Source of the DNA: Streptomyces sp. CNQ-509
GTDB taxonomy: Bacteria; Actinomycetota; Actinomycetes; Streptomycetales; Streptomycetaceae
Direction: 5' to 3'
NCBI RefSeq assembly: GCF_001011035.1
Contig: NZ_CP011492.1
Coordinates: 3,729,501-3,793,500, forward strand
Length of the DNA stretch: 64,000 nt
Below, piece after piece: positions 44,278-52,284 of the stretch (positions within the stretch are counted from its first letter, which is position 1; every line of letters begins with the position of its first letter). A program made the position numbers and the translations under genes. The notes under the pieces are model-generated. The model saw nothing but the letters and a program-made list of their open reading frames with translations, ran no database searches and had not been told where the DNA came from.

Positions 44278-44336
44278 GCCGGACAGCAGATCAGCCCCCG
44301 GGCGGTCCAGTCCAAGACCAATATCTTCATCGATCC

Positions 44337-44354
44337 GATAGGCGATTGACTATC
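44337..44354. promoter_or_regulatory. Inverted repeat between PBP and LysR genes
   Basis: GATAG-GCGATTGA-CTATC lies 11 bp before the LysR start in an AT-rich divergent region. Short arms flanking an ATT-centred spacer fit a LysR-type box. Confidence 0.45.
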
Positions 44355-44364
44355 CTCACTGCTC

Positions 44365-45399
44365 ATGGACCTCCTCCGGCATCTGCGCTACTTCAGGGCG
44401 GTCGCCGAGGAACGCCACTTCGGCCGCGCCGCCGAACGGCTGCGCATCGCGCAGCCGTCGCTCTCCCAGCGCATCCGCCGGCTGGAGCGCGAGCTGGGCG
44501 TGCGGCTCTTCGACCGCGGCAGCCAGGGCACGGCGCTGACGCCCGCCGGCCGGCTCGTGCTGGCCGAGGCCGACCAGGTGCTGGCCGCGGCGGACCGGCT
44601 GGCGGCGGCGGTGGCGCGGATCGGGAGCGGTGCGGCCGGTACGCTGCGCGCGGCCGTACCGCCGCACCTGGGCCCCGCGGCCGTCGCCGCGCTCATCACC
44701 GGGTACCGCGAGCGCTCCCCGGGCGGCGAGCTGGAGCTGCGCGAGCTGACCACCACCGCGCAGGCCCGCGAACTGGCCGCCGGCACGCTCGACGCGGGCG
44801 TCGTACGGCACCCGTGCCCCGCACCCGGCCTCGCCTTCGGGCCCGTACTCCACCAGCCGCTCGGCGTGCTCCTCGCCGCCACCGACCCGCTCGCCGCGGT
44901 CGAGCGGCTGACCGCGGCCGACTTGAGCGGGCGCGCGCTGGTCCTCACGCCGCGGGCGGACGATCCCGCGCTCTACGACGAGGTCCTCACCGCCTGCGCC
45001 CGGCACGGCTGCACGCCCGCCGCCGTCCACGAGGCGTCCGGCGGCGACTTCACCCGCGCCCTCGTCCTCTCCACCGCCCCGGCCGCCCCGGCCGCCCCGG
45101 CCCACGCCGAAGCACCGGCGGCACCCGGCACGCAGACGGCACCCGAAGCCCCCGCCACCCCCGGCGGCGCCGTCGCCCTGCTGCCCCGTACCACCGCGGG
45201 CCCCGGTACGGTGTGGCGCCCGCTGGCCGGTGAGCCGATCGGCTGGCGTACGTCCGCGGCGTGGCCGGCGGACGGCCACAACCCGGCCGTGGCCCGCTTC
45301 GCGGAGGCCGCCCACGAGGCGATGCGCGACCACGCCGGCATGCGCCCCGCCCGCGCCGCGGCCGTCCACCCCCGCCCCGCATCGGAGTTCCCGCTGTGA
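44365..45399 (+). CDS. LysR-family transcriptional regulator
   Basis: 344-aa LysR regulator. The N-terminal winged HTH is LRYFRAVAEERHFGRAAERLRIAQPSLSQRIRRLERELGVRLFDR, with an effector domain behind it. Within the effector domain an Ala/Pro-rich insert (APAAPAAPAHAEAPAAPG) encoded by CCCCGGCCG repeats interrupts the fold near residue 235. The stop overlaps the GTG of a class A beta-lactamase-like gene, and it diverges from a PBP gene. Control of one or both cell-wall enzymes, in an AmpR-like manner, is an inference from this layout. Confidence 0.92.
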   Translation: MDLLRHLRYFRAVAEERHFGRAAERLRIAQPSLSQRIRRLERELGVRLFDRGSQGTALTPAGRLVLAEADQVLAAADRLAAAVARIGSGAAGTLRAAVPPHLGPAAVAALITGYRERSPGGELELRELTTTAQARELAAGTLDAGVVRHPCPAPGLAFGPVLHQPLGVLLAATDPLAAVERLTAADLSGRALVLTPRADDPALYDEVLTACARHGCTPAAVHEASGGDFTRALVLSTAPAAPAAPAHAEAPAAPGTQTAPEAPATPGGAVALLPRTTAGPGTVWRPLAGEPIGWRTSAAWPADGHNPAVARFAEAAHEAMRDHAGMRPARAAAVHPRPASEFPL

Positions 45400-46379
45400 C
45401 CCCGCCCGAGCCGCCTCCCGCGCAACCGCCGCCGCCCCCGGAGCGCCCCGGCCCTCCGCGCCCCCCGGACGTCCCCGCGCCCCCCGGCTCCCGTACACCG
45501 GCCGCCCACCGCACCGCCAGGTCGCGCATCCGCCGGGTGTTCGCGGAGGCCGGCGTCACCGGCCAGCTCCACGCGCGCGACATCGACACCGGCGCCGAAC
45601 TAGCCGTGGCCGCCGACACCCCGGTCAGCACGGCCAGCGTGCACAAGGTGTGCCTCCTGGCCACCCTCTACCGCGAGGCCGAGCACGGCCGCGTCGACCT
45701 CACCGCCGCCGTCGACGTCCCCGCCGGCGGCCGCACCCCCGGCCCGACCGGGCTGGGCGCGATGCGCGACGCCGCCCGCCTCTCGCTCCGCGACCTGGCC
45801 GTCCTCGCGGTCTCCGTCAGCGACAACACCGCCGCCGACGTGCTGTGGGACGCCGTCGGCATCGAGGCCGTCAACCGCACCATGACCGCCCTGGGCCTGA
45901 CCCGTACCACCGCCGTGCAGAAGGTCCGCGACCTCTACGCCGCACTCGCCGAGGACGCCGGCCCCGCCGGCGCCCCCGCGCTCCTCGACCCCGCCCGCGT
46001 CGCCCGCCTCCGCGCCCTCGACCCGGCCCGTACGAACCGCTCCACCCCGCGCGAACTCACCGCGCTCCTCACGGCCGTCTGGCGCGACGAGGTGTGCACC
46101 GGCGCGTACGCCGCCGATCTGCGCCGCACGCTGGGCACCCAGGCGTGGGGGCACCGGCTGGCGTCCGGGTTCCCCTTCGACGACGTACGCGTCAGCGGGA
46201 AGACGGGCACGCTGCCGACGCTGCGGCACGAGATCGGCGTCGTTGAGTACCCGGACGGGGGCCGCTACGCGGTCGCCGTCTGCACCCGCGCGGCGGCGAC
46301 CGCGGTGACGCTCCCGGCGGCCGACGCGGTGATCGGCACCGCGGGCCGCCTGGCGGTGGACGCGCTGCGGGCCCCGTGA
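45396..46379 (+). CDS. Class A beta-lactamase-like serine hydrolase
   Basis: 327-aa protein. After a ~45-residue Pro-rich N-terminus without a signal peptide comes a beta-lactamase2-type domain. Its motifs are SVHK (Ser81, Lys84), SDN (142-144) and SGKTGTLPTLRHEIGVV. An omega-loop ExxLN motif is not evident. The family includes true beta-lactamases and cytosolic paralogues; lack of an export signal argues against a periplasm-type resistance role. GTG start overlaps the LysR stop by 4 bp. Confidence 0.9.
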   Translation: MTPPEPPPAQPPPPPERPGPPRPPDVPAPPGSRTPAAHRTARSRIRRVFAEAGVTGQLHARDIDTGAELAVAADTPVSTASVHKVCLLATLYREAEHGRVDLTAAVDVPAGGRTPGPTGLGAMRDAARLSLRDLAVLAVSVSDNTAADVLWDAVGIEAVNRTMTALGLTRTTAVQKVRDLYAALAEDAGPAGAPALLDPARVARLRALDPARTNRSTPRELTALLTAVWRDEVCTGAYAADLRRTLGTQAWGHRLASGFPFDDVRVSGKTGTLPTLRHEIGVVEYPDGGRYAVAVCTRAAATAVTLPAADAVIGTAGRLAVDALRAP

Positions 46380-46422
46380 GCGGATCAGGCGCCGGGTCCC
46401 CGACGGGCCGTCAGGCGCCCGT

Positions 46423-47316
46423 CTACACGCTCAACTGCGCCGGCGCCTCCGTGGCGATGCGCTCGAAGACGCGCTCGTCGGCGGCGAAGACCGAGTCCGG
46501 GACGGGCCAGTGGAGCACGATCTCGGTGAAGCCGAGGGCCGCGTGCCTGCCGGCGAAGTCGACGAAGGCGTCGAGGGAGTCGAGCGGCCGGTCCGGGGTG
46601 AAGCCGGCGAGCAGCACCTTCTCCATCGCCGCGGTGTCCCGCCCGACCGCGGCCCCCGCCTCGGCGAGCCGGGCGATCTGGGCGCGGATGGCGGCCAGGG
46701 AGTCGGCGGCGGTGCCGGTCGCGGAGGTCTGCGGGTCGCCGGTCGTCACCCACGACTGCCCGTACCGCGCGGCAAGCCGCATCCCGCGCGGGCCGGTCGC
46801 CGCCACGGCGAACGGCAGCCGCGGCCGCTGTACGCACCCGGGGATCATCCGCACCTCGTGCGCCGAGTAGTACGTGCCCGCGTACGACGTGGTGTCCTGC
46901 GTCAGCAGCGTGTCCAGCAGCGGTAGGAACTCCCCGAACCGCTCCGTCCGCTCCCGCCCCGCCCACGGCTGCTGCCCCAGCGCGGTCGCGTCGAACCCGG
47001 AGCCCCCGGCGCCGATCCCGAGGATCATCCGCCCGCCCGACACGTCGTCGAGCGAGATCAACTCCTTGGCGAGCGTGACCGGATGCCGGAAGTTCGGCGA
47101 GGTCACGAGCGTGCCGAGGCGCAGCCGGGAGGTCGCGCAGGCGGCGGCGGTCAGGGTCGGCAGGGCACCGAACCAGGGCCCGTCGCGAAACGTCCGCCAC
47201 GACAGGTGGTCGTAGGTGTACGCGGCGGAAAAGCCCAGCTCCTCCGCCCGCTGCCATTGCGCACGGCCGCCGGAGTGCCACCGCCGGACGGGCAGGATCA
47301 GGGTGCTCAGTCGCAT
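46423..47316 (-). CDS. LLM-class (likely F420-dependent) oxidoreductase
   Basis: 297-aa luciferase-like monooxygenase-fold enzyme. Hallmarks are AEELGFSAAYTYDHLSWRTFRDGPWFGALPTLTAAACATSRLRLGTLVTSPNFRHPVTLAKELISLDDVSGGRMILGIGAGG and a C-terminal LLAGFTPDRPLDSLDAFVDFAGRHAALGFTEIVLHWP. Actinobacterial members usually use F420. The substrate is unknown. Monocistronic, convergent with the beta-lactamase-like gene. Confidence 0.9.
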   Translation of the reverse strand: MRLSTLILPVRRWHSGGRAQWQRAEELGFSAAYTYDHLSWRTFRDGPWFGALPTLTAAACATSRLRLGTLVTSPNFRHPVTLAKELISLDDVSGGRMILGIGAGGSGFDATALGQQPWAGRERTERFGEFLPLLDTLLTQDTTSYAGTYYSAHEVRMIPGCVQRPRLPFAVAATGPRGMRLAARYGQSWVTTGDPQTSATGTAADSLAAIRAQIARLAEAGAAVGRDTAAMEKVLLAGFTPDRPLDSLDAFVDFAGRHAALGFTEIVLHWPVPDSVFAADERVFERIATEAPAQLSV

Positions 47317-47396
47317 ACCGCGACCCTACGGCCTGCGTTGCGCGGCCGCAGGGTCGCGGCGGAGGGCTGTGGCGGGCTGTTGCGGGCCTGGGTGGG

Positions 47397-47933
47397 TCAG
47401 CAGCCGCCGCAGTTGTAGTACGTCACGTCCCAGTGGTTGCCCTCGCGGGCGTAGATGTTGCCGGAGCCGGACCGGTACATCGGCGCGCCGTCTCCGCGGA
47501 CGCCGATGTAGGCGAAGTTGCCGGTGACGTAGTTGTTGACGCAGGTGCTGAGGGAGTAGTCGAGCTTGTAGCCGTTCCAGTGGCTGTAGGTGCCGCCGGC
47601 GTGGCCGGTCTCGGTGCCGCCGGTGATGTTCAGGGCGCAGCCGCTCGCGGACTTGAGCGTCTGCGCGCCCTGGGCGGAAGCGAGGTTGAGCTGCTCGAAG
47701 GAGGTGCAGGTGGGGTTGTTGCGGTCGGAGCAGCCGCCGGAGGACGACCAGGTGATGCCGGAGGACCGGAACATCGACGTGGCCTGGGAGTGGCTGATCT
47801 TCGTGACCAGGGGTGCGGCGGGCGCGGCGGCCACGGTGGGCGCGGCGGGCGCCGCCTGGGCGGGGGCGGCCGCCAGGCCCACCGAGGCGCCGGCGACGAG
47901 GGCGAGGGCGGTGAGTGCGGAACGTACGCGCAT
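47397..47933 (-). CDS. Small secreted Cys-rich protein with M15-like Zn-peptidase motif
   Basis: 178-aa exported protein. The signal peptide MRVRSALTALALVAGASVGLAAAPAQAA is followed by an Ala-rich spacer and a ~130-residue domain. It contains SHWNGYKLDYS (His118, Asp125) and GNHWDV (His167), matching the H-x6-D ... H-W pattern of Zn ligands in M15 D-Ala-D-Ala carboxypeptidases. Six Cys (68, 76, 99, 131, 175, 178) could form three disulfides. A cell-wall peptidase role is inferred from this pattern; I do not recognise the family with certainty. ATG at 47933. Confidence 0.8.
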   Translation of the reverse strand: MRVRSALTALALVAGASVGLAAAPAQAAPAAPTVAAAPAAPLVTKISHSQATSMFRSSGITWSSSGGCSDRNNPTCTSFEQLNLASAQGAQTLKSASGCALNITGGTETGHAGGTYSHWNGYKLDYSLSTCVNNYVTGNFAYIGVRGDGAPMYRSGSGNIYAREGNHWDVTYYNCGGC

Positions 47934-48007
47934 GTGGAACCTCCTGCTGGTGCGGGGGAATTGTGGGGGTCTTGCTGAGCAGGTGGTACACCGCAGGATG
48001 ATGCCCG

Positions 48008-48547
48008 ATGTCTACGCGCGTCGCCAGAGGGCGCGGGGCGGGGAGACGGGGAACTTCGCGCGGAGCGGACGCGTCTGTTTCCGGCGGGGTGGTGTGGGGC
48101 GTGGGCAGGGTGGAGGGTGACGAGACGGGTGGTGGCGTGGAGGTGAGAAGGGACGGTGACGGCGCGGGCGGTGACGGCGCGGGCGGTGACGGCGTGGGGG
48201 TAGCGGCGCGCCGCGGTACGGGGACCGGGCTGGGCGGGTGCGCGCTCGCGCTGTTCGGGGCGGTCGTCGCGCCGCTCGCGTGGGCGCCGCGGGCGGCGGT
48301 GAGCGTACGCGGCGGGTTCGAGGGGCACGCGCGCGACTTGAGCGTGCTCTACGTCGACCTGCCCCTCGTCGTCCTCGGCGGCGCGCTGCTGCCGCCGGGG
48401 GTCTGGGCGCTGGGGCTGCGGTGGGTGGGGCGGCCGTGGGTGGCGGCGGTGGCGGCCGTGGTGGCGCTGGGGCTGGGGGTGTGGGGGCTCACGGAGTGGT
48501 GGTCGCCGCGGCGGGCGCCCGACCCCGGGTACGGGCCGGGGATCTGA
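48008..48547 (+). CDS. Hypothetical small membrane protein
   Basis: Up to 179 aa. The first ~70 residues are Gly/Arg-rich low complexity and may not be translated; in-frame GTG codons near 48137-48150 are alternative starts. The C-terminal part has three hydrophobic helices (GLGGCALALFGAVVAPLAWAP, LSVLYVDLPLVVLGGALLPPGVWALGL and WVAAVAAVVALGLGVWGLTEWW). No family recognised. Confidence 0.5.
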   Translation: MSTRVARGRGAGRRGTSRGADASVSGGVVWGVGRVEGDETGGGVEVRRDGDGAGGDGAGGDGVGVAARRGTGTGLGGCALALFGAVVAPLAWAPRAAVSVRGGFEGHARDLSVLYVDLPLVVLGGALLPPGVWALGLRWVGRPWVAAVAAVVALGLGVWGLTEWWSPRRAPDPGYGPGI

Positions 48548-48599
48548 CGTCGCGTACCCGGGGTGGGGGGCGGGGTGCCGGCTGCGGGGCGCCGGTTGT

Positions 48600-49769
48600 T
48601 CAGACGAGGACGCCGGTGAGGGGGTCGTAGCGCAGGAGCGTGAAGTCGTTGTCCGCCGGGTCGCTCAGGCCGTGGGTGCGGACGGTCATGATGCCGACGC
48701 GATAGCGGTCCTCGGTCGCGACGCGCAGCCAGGGGCTGCCGTCGCGTACGACCGTGACCTCCTCGATCAGCGATCCGTCCCGGCCCGCGGCGAGGGCGTA
48801 GACCGGGCCGGCGGGCGGGGCGATGTCGATGCCGCCGTCCTCGCGGATGGTCATGGTCGCGACGAGTTCGCCGCGGCCGCCGTTGGCGTCGCCGGCGAAG
48901 TCGTAGAGGCGGGCCGGGTCGCCGACGTAGTGGCGCAGGCGGCCGAGGCCGGTGACGTCCATGCCGTTGTAGAAGTTCTTCGCCTCGGCGTCGAGCCAGA
49001 AGTGGGTGTTGTGGGTGGGGGAGTCGAAGTCGCTGCCGGAATTGTAGGAGATGTGCCAGTGGGGCGGGTTGTCGGCGTGCAGGGTGTTGTTCGTCTCGAA
49101 GCCGGCGACGAACCAGCGGTGGCCCTTCGCCGCCGCGGTGGCCTTCAGGCCGGAGTCGACGAGGATGCGGTGGGCGGCGACGAGCTGGTGGAGCTGGGAG
49201 CGGGCCTGGTTGGCGGGCCACGCGACCGTGGTCCAGGGTCCCGCGACGCGGTCGGGGTCGTTGTGGTCGAGCTTGTAGTACATCCCCGGGGATATGTCGG
49301 GGTGGCTCCAGATCTGCAGGGTGGGCTGGTTGGCGTCGGCGGAGGACTGGGTGACGGGGAGGGTGAAGGCGAAGCGGTGGCGGTCGGCGCGGTCGCGTCT
49401 GAGACGCAGCCGGGTGTCCATGTGGACGACGGCGGCAACGGTGACGCCGGGCCAGCGGACGGAGACCTCGATGCCGTCGGGGGCGGCGGGGCCGCGGACG
49501 AAGGAGTAGTACTCGGCGCGGCTGGCGACGTGGTAGCGGTCGCCGGGCACGAACTCGTAGCCGTCGGGGAGCGTCACCTCGGGCACGGCGGGGTCGCCGG
49601 GGCGGAGGCGCACGAGGCGGAAGGCGGCGTACGCGACGGCGGCACCGGCGGCGGGTGCCGATTCGGCGGTGCCGGCTACGGGTTCGGCGGCGGCGGAGTG
49701 GGGCAGCGCCAGGGCGAGGCCGGAGGCGGAGGCCCCGGCGACCAGGGCGCGGCGGCTCAACGTGCTCAT
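48600..49769 (-). CDS. Tat-exported protein of unknown function
   Basis: 389-aa protein with a twin-arginine signal (STLSRRALVAGASASGLALALPHSAAAE). The mature region has a beta-rich N-terminal part and a central histidine-rich segment, LHADNPPHWHISYNSGSDFDSPTHNTHFWLDAEAKNFYNG, that looks like a metal or substrate site. A C-terminal domain ends DNDFTLLRYDPLTGVLV. Tat export suggests a folded or cofactor-loaded protein. ATG at 49769 follows GAGAGGG. No family recognised. Confidence 0.82.
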   Translation of the reverse strand: MSTLSRRALVAGASASGLALALPHSAAAEPVAGTAESAPAAGAAVAYAAFRLVRLRPGDPAVPEVTLPDGYEFVPGDRYHVASRAEYYSFVRGPAAPDGIEVSVRWPGVTVAAVVHMDTRLRLRRDRADRHRFAFTLPVTQSSADANQPTLQIWSHPDISPGMYYKLDHNDPDRVAGPWTTVAWPANQARSQLHQLVAAHRILVDSGLKATAAAKGHRWFVAGFETNNTLHADNPPHWHISYNSGSDFDSPTHNTHFWLDAEAKNFYNGMDVTGLGRLRHYVGDPARLYDFAGDANGGRGELVATMTIREDGGIDIAPPAGPVYALAAGRDGSLIEEVTVVRDGSPWLRVATEDRYRVGIMTVRTHGLSDPADNDFTLLRYDPLTGVLV

Positions 49770-49926
49770 GCGGGATCCCTCTCGGTCGGATGCGCGACGC
49801 GGGCCAGCTTGCAGGGTCTCGGGGCCCGCAGACTTTCTGTCCCGCAACGGGCAGTTGAACCCGGGCGACCGGCTGGCTCTCCCCGGCCCGGTCGCTACGC
49901 CGCGCGGTCGCTACGCCGCGCGGTCG

Positions 49927-50988
49927 CTACGCCGCCGGGTCCTCGTCTCCGTCCACGTACCGCAGCACTCCCCACATCGCGTCCTCGCCGCCGTCCTGCG
50001 GCCCGTGGCCGCGGCAGGCGTCGAGTTCCTTGCGTACGGCGTCGGCGTCGATCCCCGCGCCGATCAGCACCAGCCGCGTGACCCGTTCCTCGCCGCTGCC
50101 CCAGGGGGCGGGCCGGAAGCGCAGGAACCGGCCGACGGCGTGCAGCCCGTACTTCTGCGGGTGGCCGGGGACGCCGAAGTGGACGAAGCCCTTGACGCGG
50201 TAGAGGCCGGCGGGGCGGGTGTCGAGGAAGTCCAGCAGGCGGCGCGGGCTGACGCGCCGGTCGGTGGTGAACTCGACGCTCTCGTACGCCGCGTGGAGAT
50301 GCGCGCCGTGGTCGTCGCCGGTGCACTCCCCGGCCGCCAGGTCGGCGAAGGAGAGCTGGCGGTGGCGGGGCGCCGCGGCGCCGGGGGCGTCGTCGCCCCG
50401 CGGGTCGAAGAAGAGCTCGGGATCCACGCGCCCGTACGCCGTCGCCACCACGGGGGTGCCGGGGGCCAGCTCTCCGATCGCCTCGTGGAGACGGCGGCGT
50501 TCCGCGTCGTCGATCCGGTCGGTCTTGTTGAGCACGACGAGGTCGGCGACGGCGAGGTGGCGGTCGATCTCGGGGTGCCGCTCGCGGGTCGCGGCGAACT
50601 CGGCACCGTCCACGACCTCGACCAGCCCTCCGTACACGATGCGGTCGTTCTCGCTGGCCAGCACCATGCGGACGAGTTCCTGCGGCTCGGCGAGGCCGCT
50701 GGCCTCGACCACGATGACGTCGATCCTGCCCGTGCCGGCGAGCCGGTCGAGGTAGGCGTCGAGTTCGGAGGTGTCGACGGCGCAGCACAGGCAGCCGTTG
50801 CCGAGGGAGACCATCGAGTCGACCTGGCCGGCGACGGCCATGGCGTCGATCTCGATGCTGCCGAAGTCGTTGACGACGGCGCCGATCCGGGTGCCGGTGC
50901 CGTTGCGCAACAGCCCGTTGAGGAGGGTGGTCTTGCCAGAGCCGAGAAAACCCGCGAGGACGACCACGGGGATCCGTCCGCTGCCCAC
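49927..50988 (-). CDS. CobW/COG0523 family metal-chaperone GTPase
   Basis: 353-aa G3E-family GTPase. Walker A is VVLAGFLGSGKTTLLNGLL, the metal motif GNGCLCCAV (CxCC) is near residue 66, switch and DxxG-like VIVVEASGLAEPQELV, and NKTD in LVVLNKTDRI. The C-terminal CobW_C domain has RPAGLYRVKGFVHFGVPGHPQKYGLHAVGRFLRF. These proteins deliver metals such as zinc to client enzymes. GTG at 50988 follows GGAGGG; an open frame further upstream is antisense GC noise. Confidence 0.93.
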   Translation of the reverse strand: MGSGRIPVVVLAGFLGSGKTTLLNGLLRNGTGTRIGAVVNDFGSIEIDAMAVAGQVDSMVSLGNGCLCCAVDTSELDAYLDRLAGTGRIDVIVVEASGLAEPQELVRMVLASENDRIVYGGLVEVVDGAEFAATRERHPEIDRHLAVADLVVLNKTDRIDDAERRRLHEAIGELAPGTPVVATAYGRVDPELFFDPRGDDAPGAAAPRHRQLSFADLAAGECTGDDHGAHLHAAYESVEFTTDRRVSPRRLLDFLDTRPAGLYRVKGFVHFGVPGHPQKYGLHAVGRFLRFRPAPWGSGEERVTRLVLIGAGIDADAVRKELDACRGHGPQDGGEDAMWGVLRYVDGDEDPAA

Positions 50989-51047
50989 CAGCCACCCTCC
51001 CGGCGCCGTCCGCTCTCTGCCGGCGTCCAGCGTAGAGGGCGGGACCG

Positions 51048-52229
51048 TCAGCCGTAGCGCTCGATACGGGCCTGGGCGGGCGGGAACGGCGACTGCGCCG
51101 TGGTGCCCGCCGACCAGAAGCCGGCCGTGCCGGGTATGGGCGCGAGGGCGGACATCACGGGGGTGGTGCCCTGGGCGGCTACGGGGCCGCGCTCGCTGGT
51201 CCAGGCGGTGCCGTCCCAGCGGAGGTAGTGGGCGCTGGTGCCGTCCCAGAAGTCCCAGCCGGCGATGAGGGCGGGGCCGCCGGCGGCGTCGGGCGCGATG
51301 GCGCCGAGGGAGCCGACGGTGAAGGGGGCGGCGATGTCGCTCCACGCCGTGCCGTCGTAGTGGCGCAGGACGACGCTCGGCGGCTTGCCGGGCGGGCCGC
51401 CGGCGCCGTAGTCGTGGCCGGTGAGCCAGATGTCGTCGGGGGCGACGGGGAGCAGGTCGGTGACGGACAGGCGCAGCCCGGCGAGCCGGGGCAGGACGAG
51501 CCACGAGCGGTCGTCGTAGCGGGCGACGACGACGTCACCGGAGACCCAGGTGGCACCGGCGCGGTCGACGTGGACGTTCCACAGGCTGGGGACGGAACCG
51601 TCGTCGGTGGGCAGCGGCGGCGACCAGCTCCAGCGGGTGCCGGCCGCGTCGCCGGAACGCAGTACGCGGGAGGCGCCGTCGCGGGTGCCGGAGATCCGGA
51701 CGGTGCCGTCAGGCGCGACGGCGACGGCCCACAACTCCGTACCGGACTCGCCGCGTCCGGGGAAGTCGTGCTCGCGCCAGGTGGCGCCGTCCCAGGCGAG
51801 GAGGTGGTCGGCACCGGCCCGGTCGTACGCCACGGCCCACGCCGCGACCGCCGCGCCCGCGGGGGCGGCGGCGACGTTGCGGATGCTGCCGGCGAAGGCG
51901 AGGTGCGAGACATCGGTGGCCTGCCAGCCGGAGCCGTCCCAGGCACGGGCGACCGGCCGGCCGGACGTCGAGCCGCTACGGGCCTCCTCGCCCACGGCCC
52001 ACGCGAGATCGGGCCCCGCGGCGGCAACGGCGCTGAGCAGGACGGCGGGCGCCCCGGCCGGTACGGGAACCTCCCGCCAGGCGGCCCGGGGTCCCGCACC
52101 GCGGCCGGACCGGCCGTCGGTGGGTGCGGGGGCGGTGGCGGCGGCGTGGCCGTGGCCTGCGGCGGTGAGGCCGAGGCCGGTGGCGGCGGTCGTGGCGGCT
52201 AACCCGCTGACAAAGCTGCGTCTGCGCAT
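51048..52229 (-). CDS. Tat-exported beta-propeller-like protein with TTA codon
   Basis: 393-aa protein. The N-terminus MRRRSFVSGLAATTAATGLGLTAAGHGHA is a Tat-type signal. The mature part repeats a W-x-V-G ... WDG-x-x-W pattern (LAWAVGEEARSG, ARAWDGSGWQATDV, LLAWDGATWREHDF, DDIWLTGHDYG, LRHYDGTAWSDI, LRWDGTAWTSE), about six to seven blades, suggesting a beta-propeller. The role is unknown. Codon 10 (Leu) is TTA (plus-strand TAA at 52200-52202), which would make it bldA-dependent. It lies downstream of the MerR gene on the same strand. Confidence 0.83.
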   Translation of the reverse strand: MRRRSFVSGLAATTAATGLGLTAAGHGHAAATAPAPTDGRSGRGAGPRAAWREVPVPAGAPAVLLSAVAAAGPDLAWAVGEEARSGSTSGRPVARAWDGSGWQATDVSHLAFAGSIRNVAAAPAGAAVAAWAVAYDRAGADHLLAWDGATWREHDFPGRGESGTELWAVAVAPDGTVRISGTRDGASRVLRSGDAAGTRWSWSPPLPTDDGSVPSLWNVHVDRAGATWVSGDVVVARYDDRSWLVLPRLAGLRLSVTDLLPVAPDDIWLTGHDYGAGGPPGKPPSVVLRHYDGTAWSDIAAPFTVGSLGAIAPDAAGGPALIAGWDFWDGTSAHYLRWDGTAWTSERGPVAAQGTTPVMSALAPIPGTAGFWSAGTTAQSPFPPAQARIERYG

Positions 52230-52284
52230 GGGTGTTCTCCTCCCGTGGACGGCCGACCCAGAGTGACCCGCGAGTAACCCGTGG

